The notes: generated by a model not told the origin, from the sequence alone. DNA of 64,000 nt from Eudorina sp. 2006-703-Eu-15 (GCA_003117195.1 BDSI01000022.1:743752-807751), one strand, 5' to 3'. Positions 33,401-44,520 are shown, counted from the stretch's first letter. Numbers and translations are program-made.

Positions 33401-34656
33401 CCGTGTTCGCGTGTGTGTTGAGCTACCTATCCGACCGGGCCTGGCGCTGTACAAGGGCCGCTCGCTGCTGCAGCCTTATCTCATACGCGTTTCTGTGTGG
33501 GTATGTTCATGCGGGTGCCGGCGGGCAGGTCGGTGGTGGGCCAGCCGTGCAACATGCCGGCGGGCCGCAGAATCTGGGGGGGGTGCTTGCATCGGCGGAG
33601 TTCAGCGAGAAGCAAGCAACCCCCGGACGAGCCCGGTGACGGCCGCAACCCGTTGGCCGGGTAGGGGATCCATGATTGAGTGACGCGGGACCTGCACCGA
33701 AAACGGAGCCACCGTGCGCCGCGCGGGGGTGCGGGTGCGGGTCCGGGTGTGCACCGCCCGTGCGTGTGCAGCAGCGGGGGTACAGGGTGCGCTAGGGGAC
33801 CCGGCCCATTGGAAAGTCGAGACCGACCTGCAGGGCCAGGACATGGGCAGGAGGCCGCCGCCGCAGGTGTTGCCAGGAAGGACATGTCATCGCACAAGTG
33901 GGACGCCGAGGAAGGGGGGTGAGCAGGCGCGGCGTGCAAGCAGCGGGAGACGAAGGGGTGGAACGCAGTGCGCAGGAACAAACGGGCGGGCGGCTGCACG
34001 GCGCGGAGGAGCGCGGCGCGGAGTAGGGCGCGACAGGCCAGGGCAACGCTCCACCGGGGTACTGCAGACCGGGTTCTTGCGAACAAATACGGCATGTATG
34101 GCAGCGCGGTTGGGACGGGAGGGACGTTGGGGACAGGGAGGGTGGGTGTGGTTGACCGGGCGGCTACTTGGGCGGGCATCAGGCGGGCCGCCGTGCCCTG
34201 GAAGGGGATGCTGGGGCAGGGGAGATAGGACAGCCGTCCGCGGGTGCTGATGACGGCATATGAGGGCTGTTACAGGTGGTTGGGCGCCGAGCTGCAGCGG
34301 GCTGTCTAGGTGCGCGGGTGGGAAAGCGAAGTGCGACAAGGGGCGCGGCGCTCACCCGTAGATGGACGTGCCGCCTTTGCCAGTCCCGGTGGGATCCCCC
34401 GTCTGGACAATGAAGTTGCGTTGCACATTGTGGAACAGGCAGTTGTTGAAGTACTTGAGCCTGACCGTGAGACACCGAAATGGCGTGGGGGTGTGGGGGG
34501 GAGGGGGCAGTCGGTACCCAGCCGGGCGATCAGCACCGATGTGACCGACCCAACCTACTTGCATAGTTTGAGAAAGTTCTTGGTAGTCACTGGACATTCT
34601 TCTGTGAGGAGGTCAATAACAATGTCTCCTTTGCTGGTCTCAAGCAAGACGGCCAT
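27464..34656 (-). CDS. PPIL4: Cyclophilin-RRM protein (PPIL4 / CYP59 family), complete
   Basis: Nuclear peptidyl-prolyl isomerase of the splicing/transcription-linked multidomain class. Eleven exons in order, phases matching at every junction: 34559-34656, 34356-34460, 33033-33213, 32666-32745, 31947-32043, 31286-31421, 30715-30799, 30232-30315, 29370-29483, 29074-29134, 27464-28333; 1911 nt, 636 aa. The ATG at 34656 opens [16 protein letters not shown], the conserved family start. The cyclophilin domain is about residues 1-165 ([46 protein letters not shown]), then a linker [20 protein letters not shown]. The RRM is about residues 235-320 ([51 protein letters not shown]). The last exon codes a 289-residue Gly-rich then RD/RS-rich tail. 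No CCHC knuckle as in plant CYP59 is seen, so domain layout is closer to animal PPIL4. Confidence 0.95.
29200..29290. repeat. Copy of a 90-bp dispersed repeat in a PPIL4 intron
   Basis: Begins with GTGTTATTGAGGCAGGCAGA and ends TTTTCCCGTATGCGTGTATG; closely matches 23151-23240, a site in an unrelated gene. Confidence 0.8.
30413..30483. repeat. Intronic dispersed repeat (R1) copy
   Basis: Core ATGGTAGACATTTTCAATTG followed by GCGCTGCTGCCAGAGCG and CGACCGGAGAAATT. Other copies: 3949-4009, 4567-4628, 29826-29880, 31450-31525, 31569-31640, 31718-31785; reverse orientation 17155-17210 and 31193-31245. All lie in introns of the three conserved genes. Confidence 0.8.
31450..31640. repeat. Two adjacent R1 repeat copies in a PPIL4 intron
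   Basis: Both contain AGGAAATCGGTAGACA, then CTGCTGCCAGAGC and a CCGGAGAA end; they differ in the middle, so they are separate insertions or an old tandem duplication. Confidence 0.8.
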
Positions 34657-35590
34657 CGTGACTGGTGACACATTAATTCATATGTCAGAGAGACTTACGA
34701 GCCCAGATAGTTCATAAAAAGGCAGCCTGTCATCACTAACCATCAAAGCAATTGTAATGCCGGACAGTTCGGTGTTGGATTTGCAGCTGGGTTTGAGTTC
34801 TCGCCGTTGTACGAACTCGGCCGTCTCGGCACTCTTGCGGAACTGGGCTGGGAACATGTGATAGTGTGAAGACCATGCAATAGCTGTCATCATTTTCTCA
34901 ATCCTACGTATCCACGCATGGCGCAATCTTAGATATCCACGGAGACAGAGCACGCCTTGCCCGCTTGCCGACATCGGAACACCGGCGTTACCAGGCCCGT
35001 CTCCGATGGGGGAGGCCTCCAAGGCGCGACGGCTGAGGGTACATGCAGTCGGCGGGCGCTGGTATCCGGGCACTTCGCTGCCGGCGTTTGAGACGGACGC
35101 GCGGCGCCCCGTCCCGCGCTGCCTTTCCTGACGGGCTGCGCACCAAGGAGCCCCACCCACAGATTGACGTCATGTGCGCCGGAACCAGCTGCGCCATGGA
35201 CTGCCGCTCTCGGACGGGTACGTTGCGCCGGTCAGTCACTCCTGCGCAACGGCTGCAGCCCTCGCCGCAAACCGCATAGCTTCGGTGTGGCAGCAGCGCT
35301 GGGGGGCGACGGGTGCCGCCGGTCGCATGACCACCGTCCAGGTCAGGGCAGGAAGCCCCACCGGCGCCGAAGCCCGTTTCAGCGGCTGACTGGCCGGACC
35401 GCTGCGAACCTCCCGGGAGGCAAGAAGATATGGCGGACGCTGGCGCAGGTGGTGATGGTGGTGGTGTCCTGACGTACGGTACAGCTGCGATCAAAAGTGA
35501 GTTGTTTTGACGCCCGATTGTAAACGTAAACCCACCCCGGGCATGGAGCATCGCAGCGCTGCTGCGCGCGCTTCGTAGTTACAGCCGTGG
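34657..35590. other. Region upstream of PPIL4, no gene supported
   Basis: Contains the PPIL4 promoter next to the ATG at 34656. Open frames exist on both strands, but none shows a recognisable domain or codon-level sign of coding. Confidence 0.4.
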
Positions 35591-35599
35591 CCCTGTCAA

Positions 35600-36010
35600 G
35601 TGGATGGATGGATGGCCCAAACCACCCCCCCCCCGCTCCCTCGGGCCCTTGGATGGACGGACAGGATGGATGGCCCAAACCACCCCCCCCTCCCCTTCGG
35701 GCCCTTGGATGGATGGACAGGATGGATGGCCAAAACCCCCCCCCGCTCCCTCGGGCCCTTGGATGGACGGACGGGATGGATGGATGGGCCAATCCCCCCC
35801 CTCCCCCTTCGGGCCCTTGCATGGACGGACGCGATGGATGGCCCAAACCCCCCCGCCCCTTCCCCTCGGGCCCTTGGATGGACGGACGGGATGGATGCCC
35901 CCCCCCCTTCCCCCCCTTCCCCTCGGGCCCTTGGATGGATGGACAGGATGGATGGGCCAAACACCCCCCCTTCGGGCCCTTGGATGTCCTGGATGGATGG
36001 GGTGCCTGGG
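35600..36010. repeat. Minisatellite, 53-60 bp unit, seven to eight copies
   Basis: Each unit carries GGGCCCTTGGATGGA, then GATGGATGGCCCAAAC and a C-run of varying length. Unit starts are near 35601, 35643, 35699, 35754, 35813, 35868, 35927 and 35977. Confidence 0.9.
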
Positions 36011-36869
36011 CTGGATAAACCACCGTCCATTAAGCCTTTGTCGGTGAGTTTGGAAAACAGGCCACTTATGAGGCTCAGCCGGACAATTTCATTCCTTAAC
36101 CTCTTTGTTTCTGGCGCTGGCATGCACAGGCTTGGGGCTGAACTACTGTGAGTGAGTAACTTGTTAGCGCCCGACCGTGGCACGATAGCGCCCGAACACT
36201 GCGGCGTGGCGCTGTTTGCACAAACGCGGCGGATGCAGCCTGCACTGCCAGAGCCAGTCGAGATGTGCCATGCACCCACGCCTCCGATTTGGCGCCTGTT
36301 CCCTGCAGACGCTAGTGATGCGCTACCTTCCGCCGGGACGCCAGGGGCGCTGCCCGAATCGACCCACCTGGGACAAATGTCATGGCGCCCAGGATGGTGA
36401 AGCCGATTTCCTGGAGAGGCGGTTGGGCGGGCGGACGATGAAGGGATATCCCAGCCGCGGCCGAGCCATATGCCCTGCCGCTGTGCGCTGCGCTGGCGGG
36501 GTGCAGCAACTTACCGCTTGCTGCTTTCCTAACGGTGTCAACGGACGGCAGGTTCCGGGGCGTTGCGCCGCGTTGCGTCGCCTGCAGGGGGAGCCCGCCG
36601 CGTGTGGTCGGTATCCGTTCCGCGAGGGTGGCGAGCGACCGGTCGACTCTGCTCGCTGGGGCCGCGGGTGGTGGGTGTTGGCTTCGCGTCACTTTATGCG
36701 CGAACATAGGAGCAGGAAGTTGTGACCCGCGGGTCGGGGGAGGCCAACGCGCGGCGCAGAGTTCGGGATCCCCTGTCTCTGCACCTGCTGCAACCAGGGC
36801 GGCGCAACCTCCCCCGGTCCTTCGCGCACTAGTCGGCGGATTTGGCCAAGAGAGCGGCCGAGGTCCCAG

Positions 36870-37400
36870 CCGATGCTAAGGTATGCGCCCTGGGCGCTTG
36901 CTGGTTGGTACCAGGCTTCTTTAGCATGTTGGTTGCATCGCAGTGAGTTGGTGGGAATTTGGGTTGGGCACGTGCGGGAGTTGGGAGCGGGTGATGGCTT
37001 TGCACTTTCCTTGCCCAGGAGCAAGACTGATCAGCACGGGGAGGGCGCCTCCGTCTTCCTGGCCCCTCCGGTTTCGGGTGGCGGGGCTCCGGCAGCTCGG
37101 ATTGTGTTGCGACGCCTTGCGGTTGCGAATTGCAGGGGGCCGGTGGCCTCCGCTCCGCTGCTTGCAAACGTTTAGAACTTTAAGAAGGCACCACGCGCAG
37201 GTCGGGGCCACGCGCGGGTAAGGCCCAGTCCTCGAGGCGCCGGCGACAGCGTCGGACGGAACTGCGAGGGGCAGTGCCGGGATTGCATCTGGATCTGCGT
37301 AGCCTCTCATCGCATAGCTTGGGGCTACGGCGGCAGCTGCTGACGCGGGAGGTAGCATAGCAGACATTTAGGAGCTGCATGGTCGGTAGAGGTCTACCGT
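36870..37400 (+). pseudogene. Decayed DIRS-type tyrosine recombinase fragment
   Basis: A frame ending at 37175 reads LHRSELVGIWVGHVRELGAG then LPRSKTDQHGEGASVFLAPP. This parallels the intact recombinase in this window (LRRSELAALTVGSVQELAGG and ARSKTDQQGAGAFICLAE), including the first catalytic Arg and the beta-hairpin Lys. Beyond a stop, another frame near 37300-37350 reads SHSLGLRRQLL, a possible broken His-x-x-Arg box. No clear RT or gag partner was found next to it. About 36010-36870 upstream holds nothing I can identify. Confidence 0.65.
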
Positions 37401-38690
37401 TACACGGTGTCAGCAATGAAGGCGCGCCTGAGGGCAGCGGAGTCGATGTGAGTGTGGTGGAGGGAATGACTGGGTGGGGGGATGCCAAGCGCCGTTATCT
37501 CTGACGTACCGGGATACTCGGCGGGCGTCGATGGTGTTGCGGAACCCCCGTCCCTGTCCGGCCAAACGCCTGCACCAGGTTCGGCTGAGGGTGGGCAGGA
37601 GGGGGGCAGTCTCCCTGGCCTCCTTTCCTCCTCACCTTGTTCTCCCCCTTTTGGATGGTGGAATGCTTTCTGTTTGACGTTTTCTTAACTTCGGATGTTC
37701 TTTGTGTTCCGTTTGGCGAAGCGCGTGAAGTGATGTCGAGTTTTCCTTGTCAGGATGGGTGGTTGGTTGTTGTTAGTCGTACGGTAGAGGGCTGTAAGTT
37801 GGTTTGACGCACTTTTGAGTGGATCTGCGGATGCGCGAGGCCGCGCGGCACCTTGATAAAGAGCATCATGATATAGTAATATTGTCCGGGAGCCAAAGTA
37901 CGCCTTCCGCAGTCTCAGGTGCTTGAACGTAAATGCTCGTTACCGGACTAACTTAATGTGGAGATTCTGCGTCCAGCCTTTTGCCCTTCCCCAATGTTCA
38001 GTCAGGGAAATGCACCTCCCAATCCACACCGCTCCGCGGCCCTCGTCTCTTACGCCAGGTCTGCGTCCACTCATACGCCCCGTTTGTCCGGGGCGGCGGC
38101 GGAAGCCGCACCCTGCGGTGCTGCCACCGGGCCTGCGGGATGCGATGTTGAGTCGCAGCCGGTGCCGCAGCCGGCGAGCGGGCCGCAGCCGGCTGCGGCG
38201 GCGGCGTGCACGCCGTCCGGTTCCTCCGGCCGGTGTAGCAGCAGCGGCAGCGGCACAGAGACGGGCGCGGCGCAGGCGGCAGCAATGAGCGGCGGGTGCG
38301 GGGCAGACGGGGGCCTGAGGCGGCGGTCCTGCGCACAGCACCACGCGGCGGCGGCTGCGGGCGCTGGGGACCGGGCGCAGGGGATGGAGGTAGGAGCCCG
38401 TGAGGGGGCGCAAGGCGGCGGCAAGGCGGAGGCGGCGGAGGCGAAGGCGGCGGCAGCTGTGCGTGGTGGTGGTGGTGGTGTCCGCGGCTGGGCTGTCTGG
38501 CTGCACGCGTTCCTGGTGGTGGTGGGTCTCCGATGCGTGGACCCCGCCGACAGGGGCAGAGAAACACACGACATGCTTTCCTCTGGTTGCCAAGCGAGGT
38601 TTGAATATCTTGCCGATTCTTATGTTGTATGATGTTGTCCCTTCCTCCTCCACCCTCCCACCTTCCCCGACCCTCCCCCCCCCCCTTCAG

Positions 38691-39779
38691 TCAAGTGGTG
38701 GAGGTGGGCGCCCTGCTGGTGCTGCTCCTCCGGGCCCGGGCCGACCCGCTCAACCCCGCCCAGCTGACCACCCTCTTCGGCGCCCTGCCCGGCGCCACCA
38801 CCCTGCTGGCCGGCCTGCTGCTGCCGCGCCCCGCCTGGGCCCGCCTCGCCGCCGCCGTCAAGGTGCCCCGCTACCTGGCCTACATGGCGGCCAAGGGGGT
38901 GGCGGTGGTGCTGGACCGGCCGCTGCCCCCCGGGCTGAGCTCCCTGCAGCTCGGGCTGGCGATGGTGCTGCATGAGGGGCTGCTGCTGCCGCTGGCGTGT
39001 CTGGTGAGAGAGTCCGGGTGGGTGGGTGTGTGGGTTGGTCGATGGGCAGGACAGAGTCCGCGTGCCACGGCCTGAGACCGCGTGCCACGGCCTAAAAGAC
39101 CCCGTGCCACGGCCTGAGACCGACGTGCGTACTGTGCAGTGGGCGTGGTAGTGCCCACCGGTTGCCCCGTGCGCGCGTGTGCGAATTATGTGCCCGAAAC
39201 CCCACCCGTCAAGGTGCCCCGCCCTGACCCGATCTGCCCCAACACGCGGTGCACTCTCCCCCCCTCTCCACCGTACAGCTGCCGCTTCGCGTCGCGGGCT
39301 CCCTCACCTGGCTCAAGGTGCTGCCCTGCGCCGCCATGCTGCTGCTGCGGGGGGTGGCGGCGGGCCGCAGGGAGGCCGCCCTCAGGTGCGCCGCCGTGGC
39401 CGCCGCGGCGCTGACCAACACGGTGCTGTGCCACACCTACCTGCGAGTCTGCTTTGCAAGCAGGCGGGAGCGGGAGCGGGAAGGGGAACGGGGCGGGGGC
39501 GGGGGCAGGAAGGGCAACGGGGGCAGCAACAACCGCGGCAGCGGCCCCATCCGGGGTCCCTCCAGCAGCAGCCTCAGCCGCTGCAGCCGCCGCAGGAGTT
39601 TAGTTTGGACAAGTAGGCGTTGCAGCGCCATTACTTGCGCCGTTCGGTGCCCGCACCCCGATGGCGCCGTCGTGACGTTCGTTCAGGGGGGTGCGCGCCG
39701 TACAGAGATACTACGATGGAAGTGGGGACGGATGTATGCGTGTGTATGTTTCAATAAGAGACCCGCCGTGTGTGTTTAG
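38691..39779 (+). CDS. Putative multi-pass membrane protein, 3' part
   Basis: Family not recognised. Two exons join in phase 0: 38691-39003 (acceptor TTCAG, donor GTGAGA) and from 39279 (acceptor GTACAG) to a stop at 39777-39779. Hydrophobic stretches suggest about four to five membrane segments: VGALLVLLLRA, GATTLLAGLLLP, LQLGLAMVLHEGLLLPLACL, LTWLKVLPCAAMLLLRG and a last Ala/Val-rich one before VLCHTYLRVCF. A cytosolic Arg/Glu then Gly/Ser-rich tail follows. The upstream exon is uncertain; a candidate ends at 38389 after GDRAQGME. The true end may lie in another frame (stop at 39614-39616) if a further intron exists, because the called stop falls in a dispersed repeat copy. Confidence 0.5.
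39058..39125. repeat. Short tandem repeat with GTGCCACGGCCTGAGACC core
   Basis: Three copies in the intron of the putative membrane-protein gene. Confidence 0.75.
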
Positions 39780-40595
39780 AATTGCAACCCGCCCGCCCGC
39801 CCGATCCCAGGTATCAATACACTTACCATAAAACCTGCGAGGAAAAAACTTACCATACGCAGGCGCGCGGACCAGGCAGCCGCGCCACCACCGCAAGGCA
39901 AATCATACCGCAAATACTAAATACGGAGACGCACGACGCACGCAAACGGATTATTCACCGACCTGTGAAATGTATGACGAATGTATGGTGATGGCCCCCA
40001 CGGAAGCAGCGTCGGTCGTCCATCATGCGGGAACGCGGAAGGAAGCAAGTTGTGAGGCAAAGTGGAAGGGAGCAAGAAAGAATACAGTAACTAAACAAGG
40101 TGAAAGCAAACAGGATGAAAGCAAACAGGTTACTATGGTGGTGGCGCGGCTACGGATGAGAAGCGGGGAAGGAGGGATTTGTAGGCAGGGACGCGTACGA
40201 ACGCGGCATGGATGCCGTACGGTAGTGTACGGAAGGGACGCCAGTGTACCAGCGGCCGGTGGGGTAATGACATATCTGCGGACAATGCGGGTGTGATCCG
40301 GGTAGCGGGCCAGAGGAAAGGTTGGCTCCCCACCGATCCCGGTCACGGACGGGATGCCCGTATGCATGCGGGGCACCGGTCCAAGCGTTGTGGGTGGGGT
40401 TGGGAAGGCCGGCAGAGTGGGAGAGGTGGGGGAGGCGATGGAGTGCGTTGCGGGGTTCAGCCGGTGGGTGGGCGAATGTAGATATGGCCGTGGGAGATGG
40501 CCGAGGTGACTGCCCGGCATCATGTGATACCCCGCGGAACGCGTGGAGGTTGTGACGTAGTGGTTACACGTGGGATGTGGGTCGCTCAGTGGATA
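39780..40595. other. Spacer without a recognised gene
   Basis: Starts inside a (TG)n-anchored dispersed repeat (39745-39815). The rest has lower GC than its surroundings, with small repeats such as GGTGAAAGCAAACAGGATGA. It lies 3' of the reverse transcriptase, where a GIY-YIG endonuclease would be expected in a full Penelope-like element; none was seen. Confidence 0.4.
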
Positions 40596-41684
40596 TCAGT
40601 GGTGAGCGGTGGAGGGGGCGGGGCCGGCAAGGTGGCGGCGCACGACTGCGACGATGTCAGGATGGGTAGTCCGCCGGGCGAAGTAGAATGCGTGGGGAGC
40701 GGCATTGAGCAGGGAATGGAGGCGCGCCAGCATTTGCTGCCGGGCATATCCTTGAGCTTCGAGGGCGCGGATGAGGTGGGCAATCTCGATGCAGAAGTTG
40801 TCGACGGAGGTGATGACGCGCAAAAGGCGATGGAACTGGCCGGTGAAGATGTTGCGTTTGCGGGCTTCGTTGACGTTTGAATCTCGAGCCACAAAGCGGG
40901 AGAGGCGGACGCGTTGGAAGGCCGGTTGTTCACGTTTGTCGTACAAGTGCGTCTGATACCGGCTGTTGTCGCCGATGGGGTCGGGCACGAGGAGAACGTC
41001 GAGGAACGGCATGTGGCCTGCGGGCAGATGGTTGTGCTTCTGGGGGGAGACGCCGAGCTCAGCGGGGTAGATGCCGTGGAGGTTACGTAGGGTGTCGTTG
41101 ACGGAGAGAAGGTCTCGGAGGTATGGGTTATTGAGGGAAAGGAGGTCGTCGAGGTAGCGTTGGGAGTACCGAAAGCGGCTGAGGATGCGTTTGTCAGTGG
41201 CGTCGACAGTCGGCAGGAAGCGTTGGCGTAGGAAACGAAACTCGTACCAGGCGAGGAACAGGTTTGCGATGAACGGGGAGGCGGAGATGCCCATGGGGAT
41301 ACCAATAACTTGGCGGACCAGCGCTGGGCCAAAGGCGATGAAGGTAGAGGTGAGGAGGGAGTCCAAAAGAACGTCAAAGTCGTCCAAATGGAAGATACGG
41401 GTGGTAGTACGGTTGTGGGTTCGGACTTGCGGTCCCGCCGGGCGGTTGGCGTGGAAGGACACGGAGTGGGTGGGCTTGGCATGGGGTCGGTGCTGCGGCG
41501 GGTCCGTGGTAGCGACTCGAATAAAGGGGGTGGTGGCGAGGGCGGCAGCGACAAGGTTCCGAAGCGCATTGCGCAGGAGGGCATGGGGAAGATTGGTGTA
41601 GAGCCGTTCGAAGTCGTAGGCTTGCGCTGGAGTGGCGCGGGCGTGGGAGTAACCGTGGGCGTTGTAGGCGGCGATGAGGTGCAT
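40596..41684 (-). CDS. Penelope-like reverse transcriptase
   Basis: 362-aa open frame with reverse-transcriptase motifs in order: motif A around AYDFERLYTNLPHALL, motif B GIPMGISASPFIANLFLAWY, motif C RYLDDLLSL (catalytic DD), motif D/E region HMPFLDVLLVPD. The form LYTNLPH...GIPMG...ANL..YE...R-YLDD is that of Penelope-like (telomerase-related) RTs rather than LINE, LTR or DIRS types. The frame stays open upstream of the first Met through a CA-rich stretch, so the N-terminus is uncertain and the finger region could be truncated or spliced. No GIY-YIG endonuclease and no flanking repeats were recognised. Subfamily was not resolved. Confidence 0.7.
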   Translation of the reverse strand: MHLIAAYNAHGYSHARATPAQAYDFERLYTNLPHALLRNALRNLVAAALATTPFIRVATTDPPQHRPHAKPTHSVSFHANRPAGPQVRTHNRTTTRIFHLDDFDVLLDSLLTSTFIAFGPALVRQVIGIPMGISASPFIANLFLAWYEFRFLRQRFLPTVDATDKRILSRFRYSQRYLDDLLSLNNPYLRDLLSVNDTLRNLHGIYPAELGVSPQKHNHLPAGHMPFLDVLLVPDPIGDNSRYQTHLYDKREQPAFQRVRLSRFVARDSNVNEARKRNIFTGQFHRLLRVITSVDNFCIEIAHLIRALEAQGYARQQMLARLHSLLNAAPHAFYFARRTTHPDIVAVVRRHLAGPAPSTAHH

Positions 41685-43380
41685 GACGGCTTGTGTGTGT
41701 GTGTTTGTGTGTAAAGGTAGGGCATGGGTAGGAGCCTGGCGGTGTGCGGCAGGAGGAGGGCGTTTGGGAGGAGGCGGACGGTCGTGTAGCAGTGTGTGGG
41801 GGAGTCGATGGGGGGGCCCGCCGCACGTAGTTTTTTGCGCAAGTGTGTGTGCGAGTCGCAGCGTGTGGCGCAGCAGAGCGGGGTGCGGGGAGGTGACGGG
41901 GACCCGGACCTGCCACGCCGCCGCCCGTGCATGGCATTAATTACATCACGTTGCAACCCCCGGAGGGGGGCCACACATACCCCACCGCCTCCGGAGCGGC
42001 CAGCGACCCGCGGGTCCCCTCACCCTGCCCCTCGGGGTTGAGAGGGGAGCCTCTAGGGGGGCGGACGGTGGGTTGCACGGGTGTACGACATCGACTCGGA
42101 AGGGGACATCATTCTAGGGATGGGAGGGGAGGGGGATGGGATGGGAGGGGAGGGGAGGGAACTGCGCCGCAACGTCTGTGTTTGCCGCGTAGGACAGGTT
42201 TCTTTGCCTTCAGGTTACGGCGCAAGAACAGGCTTTTTATGAAAAGGGGTGGGACAACAGTCTTCGTCCGAATGGGGAGGGGTGGAGGGTAGACCCTCCG
42301 TTGGGTCGCAGCGGGTTACGTTGGGGAGGGGGGGTGGGCGACGGATGTGTACGACACTCTCAAGACGGCGGGCAGTCATTCGGCGTCCTTTGTACCTACC
42401 ACTCGCAGCGCTTCTTCGGCGGCTGCTGTCGGCAAGCGGTGTTTCAGTGTGTGTGTGTGTGTGTGTGTGTAAAAGAGAACTGTGTGTGTGTGTCTAGGAG
42501 GAGGAAGATGGCCGGGGTCCGGGGGCGGGAGATGCCGTACTGATGAGGGTGCCCCTGTACCCCGCGCTTATCCAATGGGTGGCTGCGGCAGAGACCCATG
42601 GGTCGCCAGGTGAGCTCTCCGCGTTTTCGTCGTGTTGTGTGTGCTCCATGCTTGACATTCTTATTGCCATGCTTCTTTTGGATGGCGTGCACATGGCATC
42701 TAGGGAGGTGGCGTGCACGGACAGTTGGGAGGGCCGCGGGAGGGAGGAGGCGAAAGGGAGGGCTGCGTTGAGGGTCAGAGTGTGTGGATATCCAGTCGGG
42801 TGTTGAGAGGAAGGGGGACCTCGACCTCGACGCATCTTCGACTGGCGCTGTTTTGCAATGGTCAGTTGCCGTACAACCTCCTGAGGTTTGGTGTGTTTCT
42901 GGTCTAGGATCTGAAAAGTCGAAGTCGAGAGGGGCGATCAGCAGGTGCCTGGGGGCGAGTAGGGGCGCCTGTGCTTCGGCTGGGTCGCCCTTGAGGGCCT
43001 GCGGGCCTGTGCTTCGGCTGGGTCGACTGGGTTCCTGTGATGAGAGGGGTTCCGGTGGTTTCGTCGGTGACCCTGCTGGCCTGGGTGGATGAAACGCTGG
43101 TGGCCCGGGTTGGTATTCGTCGATGGTGCGCTTGGGGTGCTTGGGGTGCTGGCTCGATGCGGCCTAAGGGGGGTAAGGGGGGGAGGGCTTTCTGTCTCTG
43201 ATTGCAAGAATGCGCTTGGGGGTGAGGAGGGGGCGTTTCGATTTCGCTGTCTTTATTGACCTTAAGGGGGCGTTTCGGGTGTCACCGATGACCCCAGGGC
43301 TGAGCGGGTCCGCTGTAACACGGTTTAACAAAAGCAAGGTCCAGAAATCCACACACACACACACACACACACACAATGTC
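41685..43380. other. Spacer with microsatellites and dispersed repeats
   Basis: Holds (TG)n blocks at about 41690-41712 and 42449-42493, palindromes GACCCGCGGGTC (42005-42016) and GACCCATGGGTC (42593-42604), a repeated CTGTGCTTCGGCTGGGTCG (about 42971 and 43007), a copy of the GATTTCGCTGTCTTTATTGA repeat (about 43234) and a (CA)n block (43352-43375). No conserved coding block. Confidence 0.45.
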
Positions 43381-43381
43381 C

Positions 43382-44520
43382 CTATCCCCCGGTGCACCCA
43401 TCCCCCTTCCCCCGGTGCGGTGGGTCTCTCACAGCGGAACTCCCCCGCCGCCTCTTCGCTGCGCCTCTCGACTGCGTGATGCAGCGCGATGCAGCGCACA
43501 CTGGGGAAAGCGACAGCCGAGAGGCGCTGACCCCCATCCCCTGGTCACCTCCCGGCATCCCGCTTCTCCTCCCCCTCCGCGGCCTCCCAGGGCCCGGGCC
43601 CTCGTGCTCGCCCGCCTCCTCACCCGCCTCACCACCCGCCTCACCACCCGCGGCACCCTCATCGGCCCCCTCCGCGGGGTGCAGCCCCGCCGACCGCATC
43701 GCCGCGCGCGCGCGCCGCGCGCGCTCCAGGACCGCTGACTCCACGCTCTGTACAGCAGCCTCGCCTCGCAGCGCCGCGGCGGCGGCGGCCTCCTTGACCG
43801 CCTCCGCCGCGTCGGCGGCGACGCCAGCGACCCGCTTGGCCGCCCCGCCACCGCATGATGGGCGGCGCCGGCCGCCGAGCTCGCCTCCGACGCCGCCTGG
43901 CTGCCGGCGGCGATTCCGATGTACGAAGATTTCGCTGCGGCGGTCATGGCCGCGTCAGCCGACTTGTCCAGGATGCCATGTACGGCAGACTCAGCGCGGT
44001 GCGCCGCCGAGAGCGCCACCGAATCCAGACCCGACGCACTGCCGGACCTGGCGGCGGCATCCGCCGACGTCTCCGGGCCGCCACCGCCGCTGCCACCACC
44101 ACCGTACTGTACGGCTGACTCCGCCGCCCTGTCTGTCCAGTCGTCTGTGGCGCCAGAGGTGGCGCCGATGTCCCCGCGAGAGAGTTCCAGTTCCTTCAGC
44201 GCGGCCACTTCAGTTAGCCCCTCGTTGGCCACTTCAGTCAGTCCCTCGGTTAGCCCCTCAGTCCGCCACTTCGCACCCCTCCGCCCACCTCTAATGGCGG
44301 TACGGCGTACGGCCCCCTCTCGGCCGCCGACCTGGCGCCGCCGGACAGCGGCTCCCGCATCGGCCCCCACGACATCGCCTCCGCCGCCTCCTGCGGCCAA
44401 TCCGGGTGCCGGTCCGGGTGCCGTACCTGGTGCCGTACGTCCATCTCGTCGTCGCCGCCTGCGGGTGCAGGTAGCACGAGCAAGCGCCCAAACCCTAGAC
44501 GCATATATGGGTACATCACC
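43382..44520 (-). CDS. Putative Ala-rich low-complexity protein (LEA-like), uncertain model
   Basis: Family not recognised. A minus-strand exon ending at 44289 (donor GTGGGC; reads DWPQEAAEAMSWGPMREPLS) joins in phase to an exon reading LTEVANEGLTEVAALKELEL, followed by alternating Ala/Asp/Ser helices (DSVALSAAHRAESAVHGILD, KSADAAMTAAAKSSYIGIAA). Around 43840-43860 the likely coding frame changes and continues as AADAAEAVKEAAAAA and VESAVLERARRARAAMRSAG to a stop at 43382. The amphipathic 11-residue-like pattern recalls LEA or apolipoprotein-type proteins. The frame change means a missed intron, a frameshift or a wrong model. A long plus-strand frame overlaps (43919-44902) but is Pro/Ser-rich antisense and less convincing. 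Confidence 0.35.

Noticed and set aside
40586..41974. 462-residue minus-strand frame overlapping the reverse transcriptase
   Set aside because: Ser/Thr/Pro-rich shadow of the RT frame, which carries the conserved motifs in another phase.
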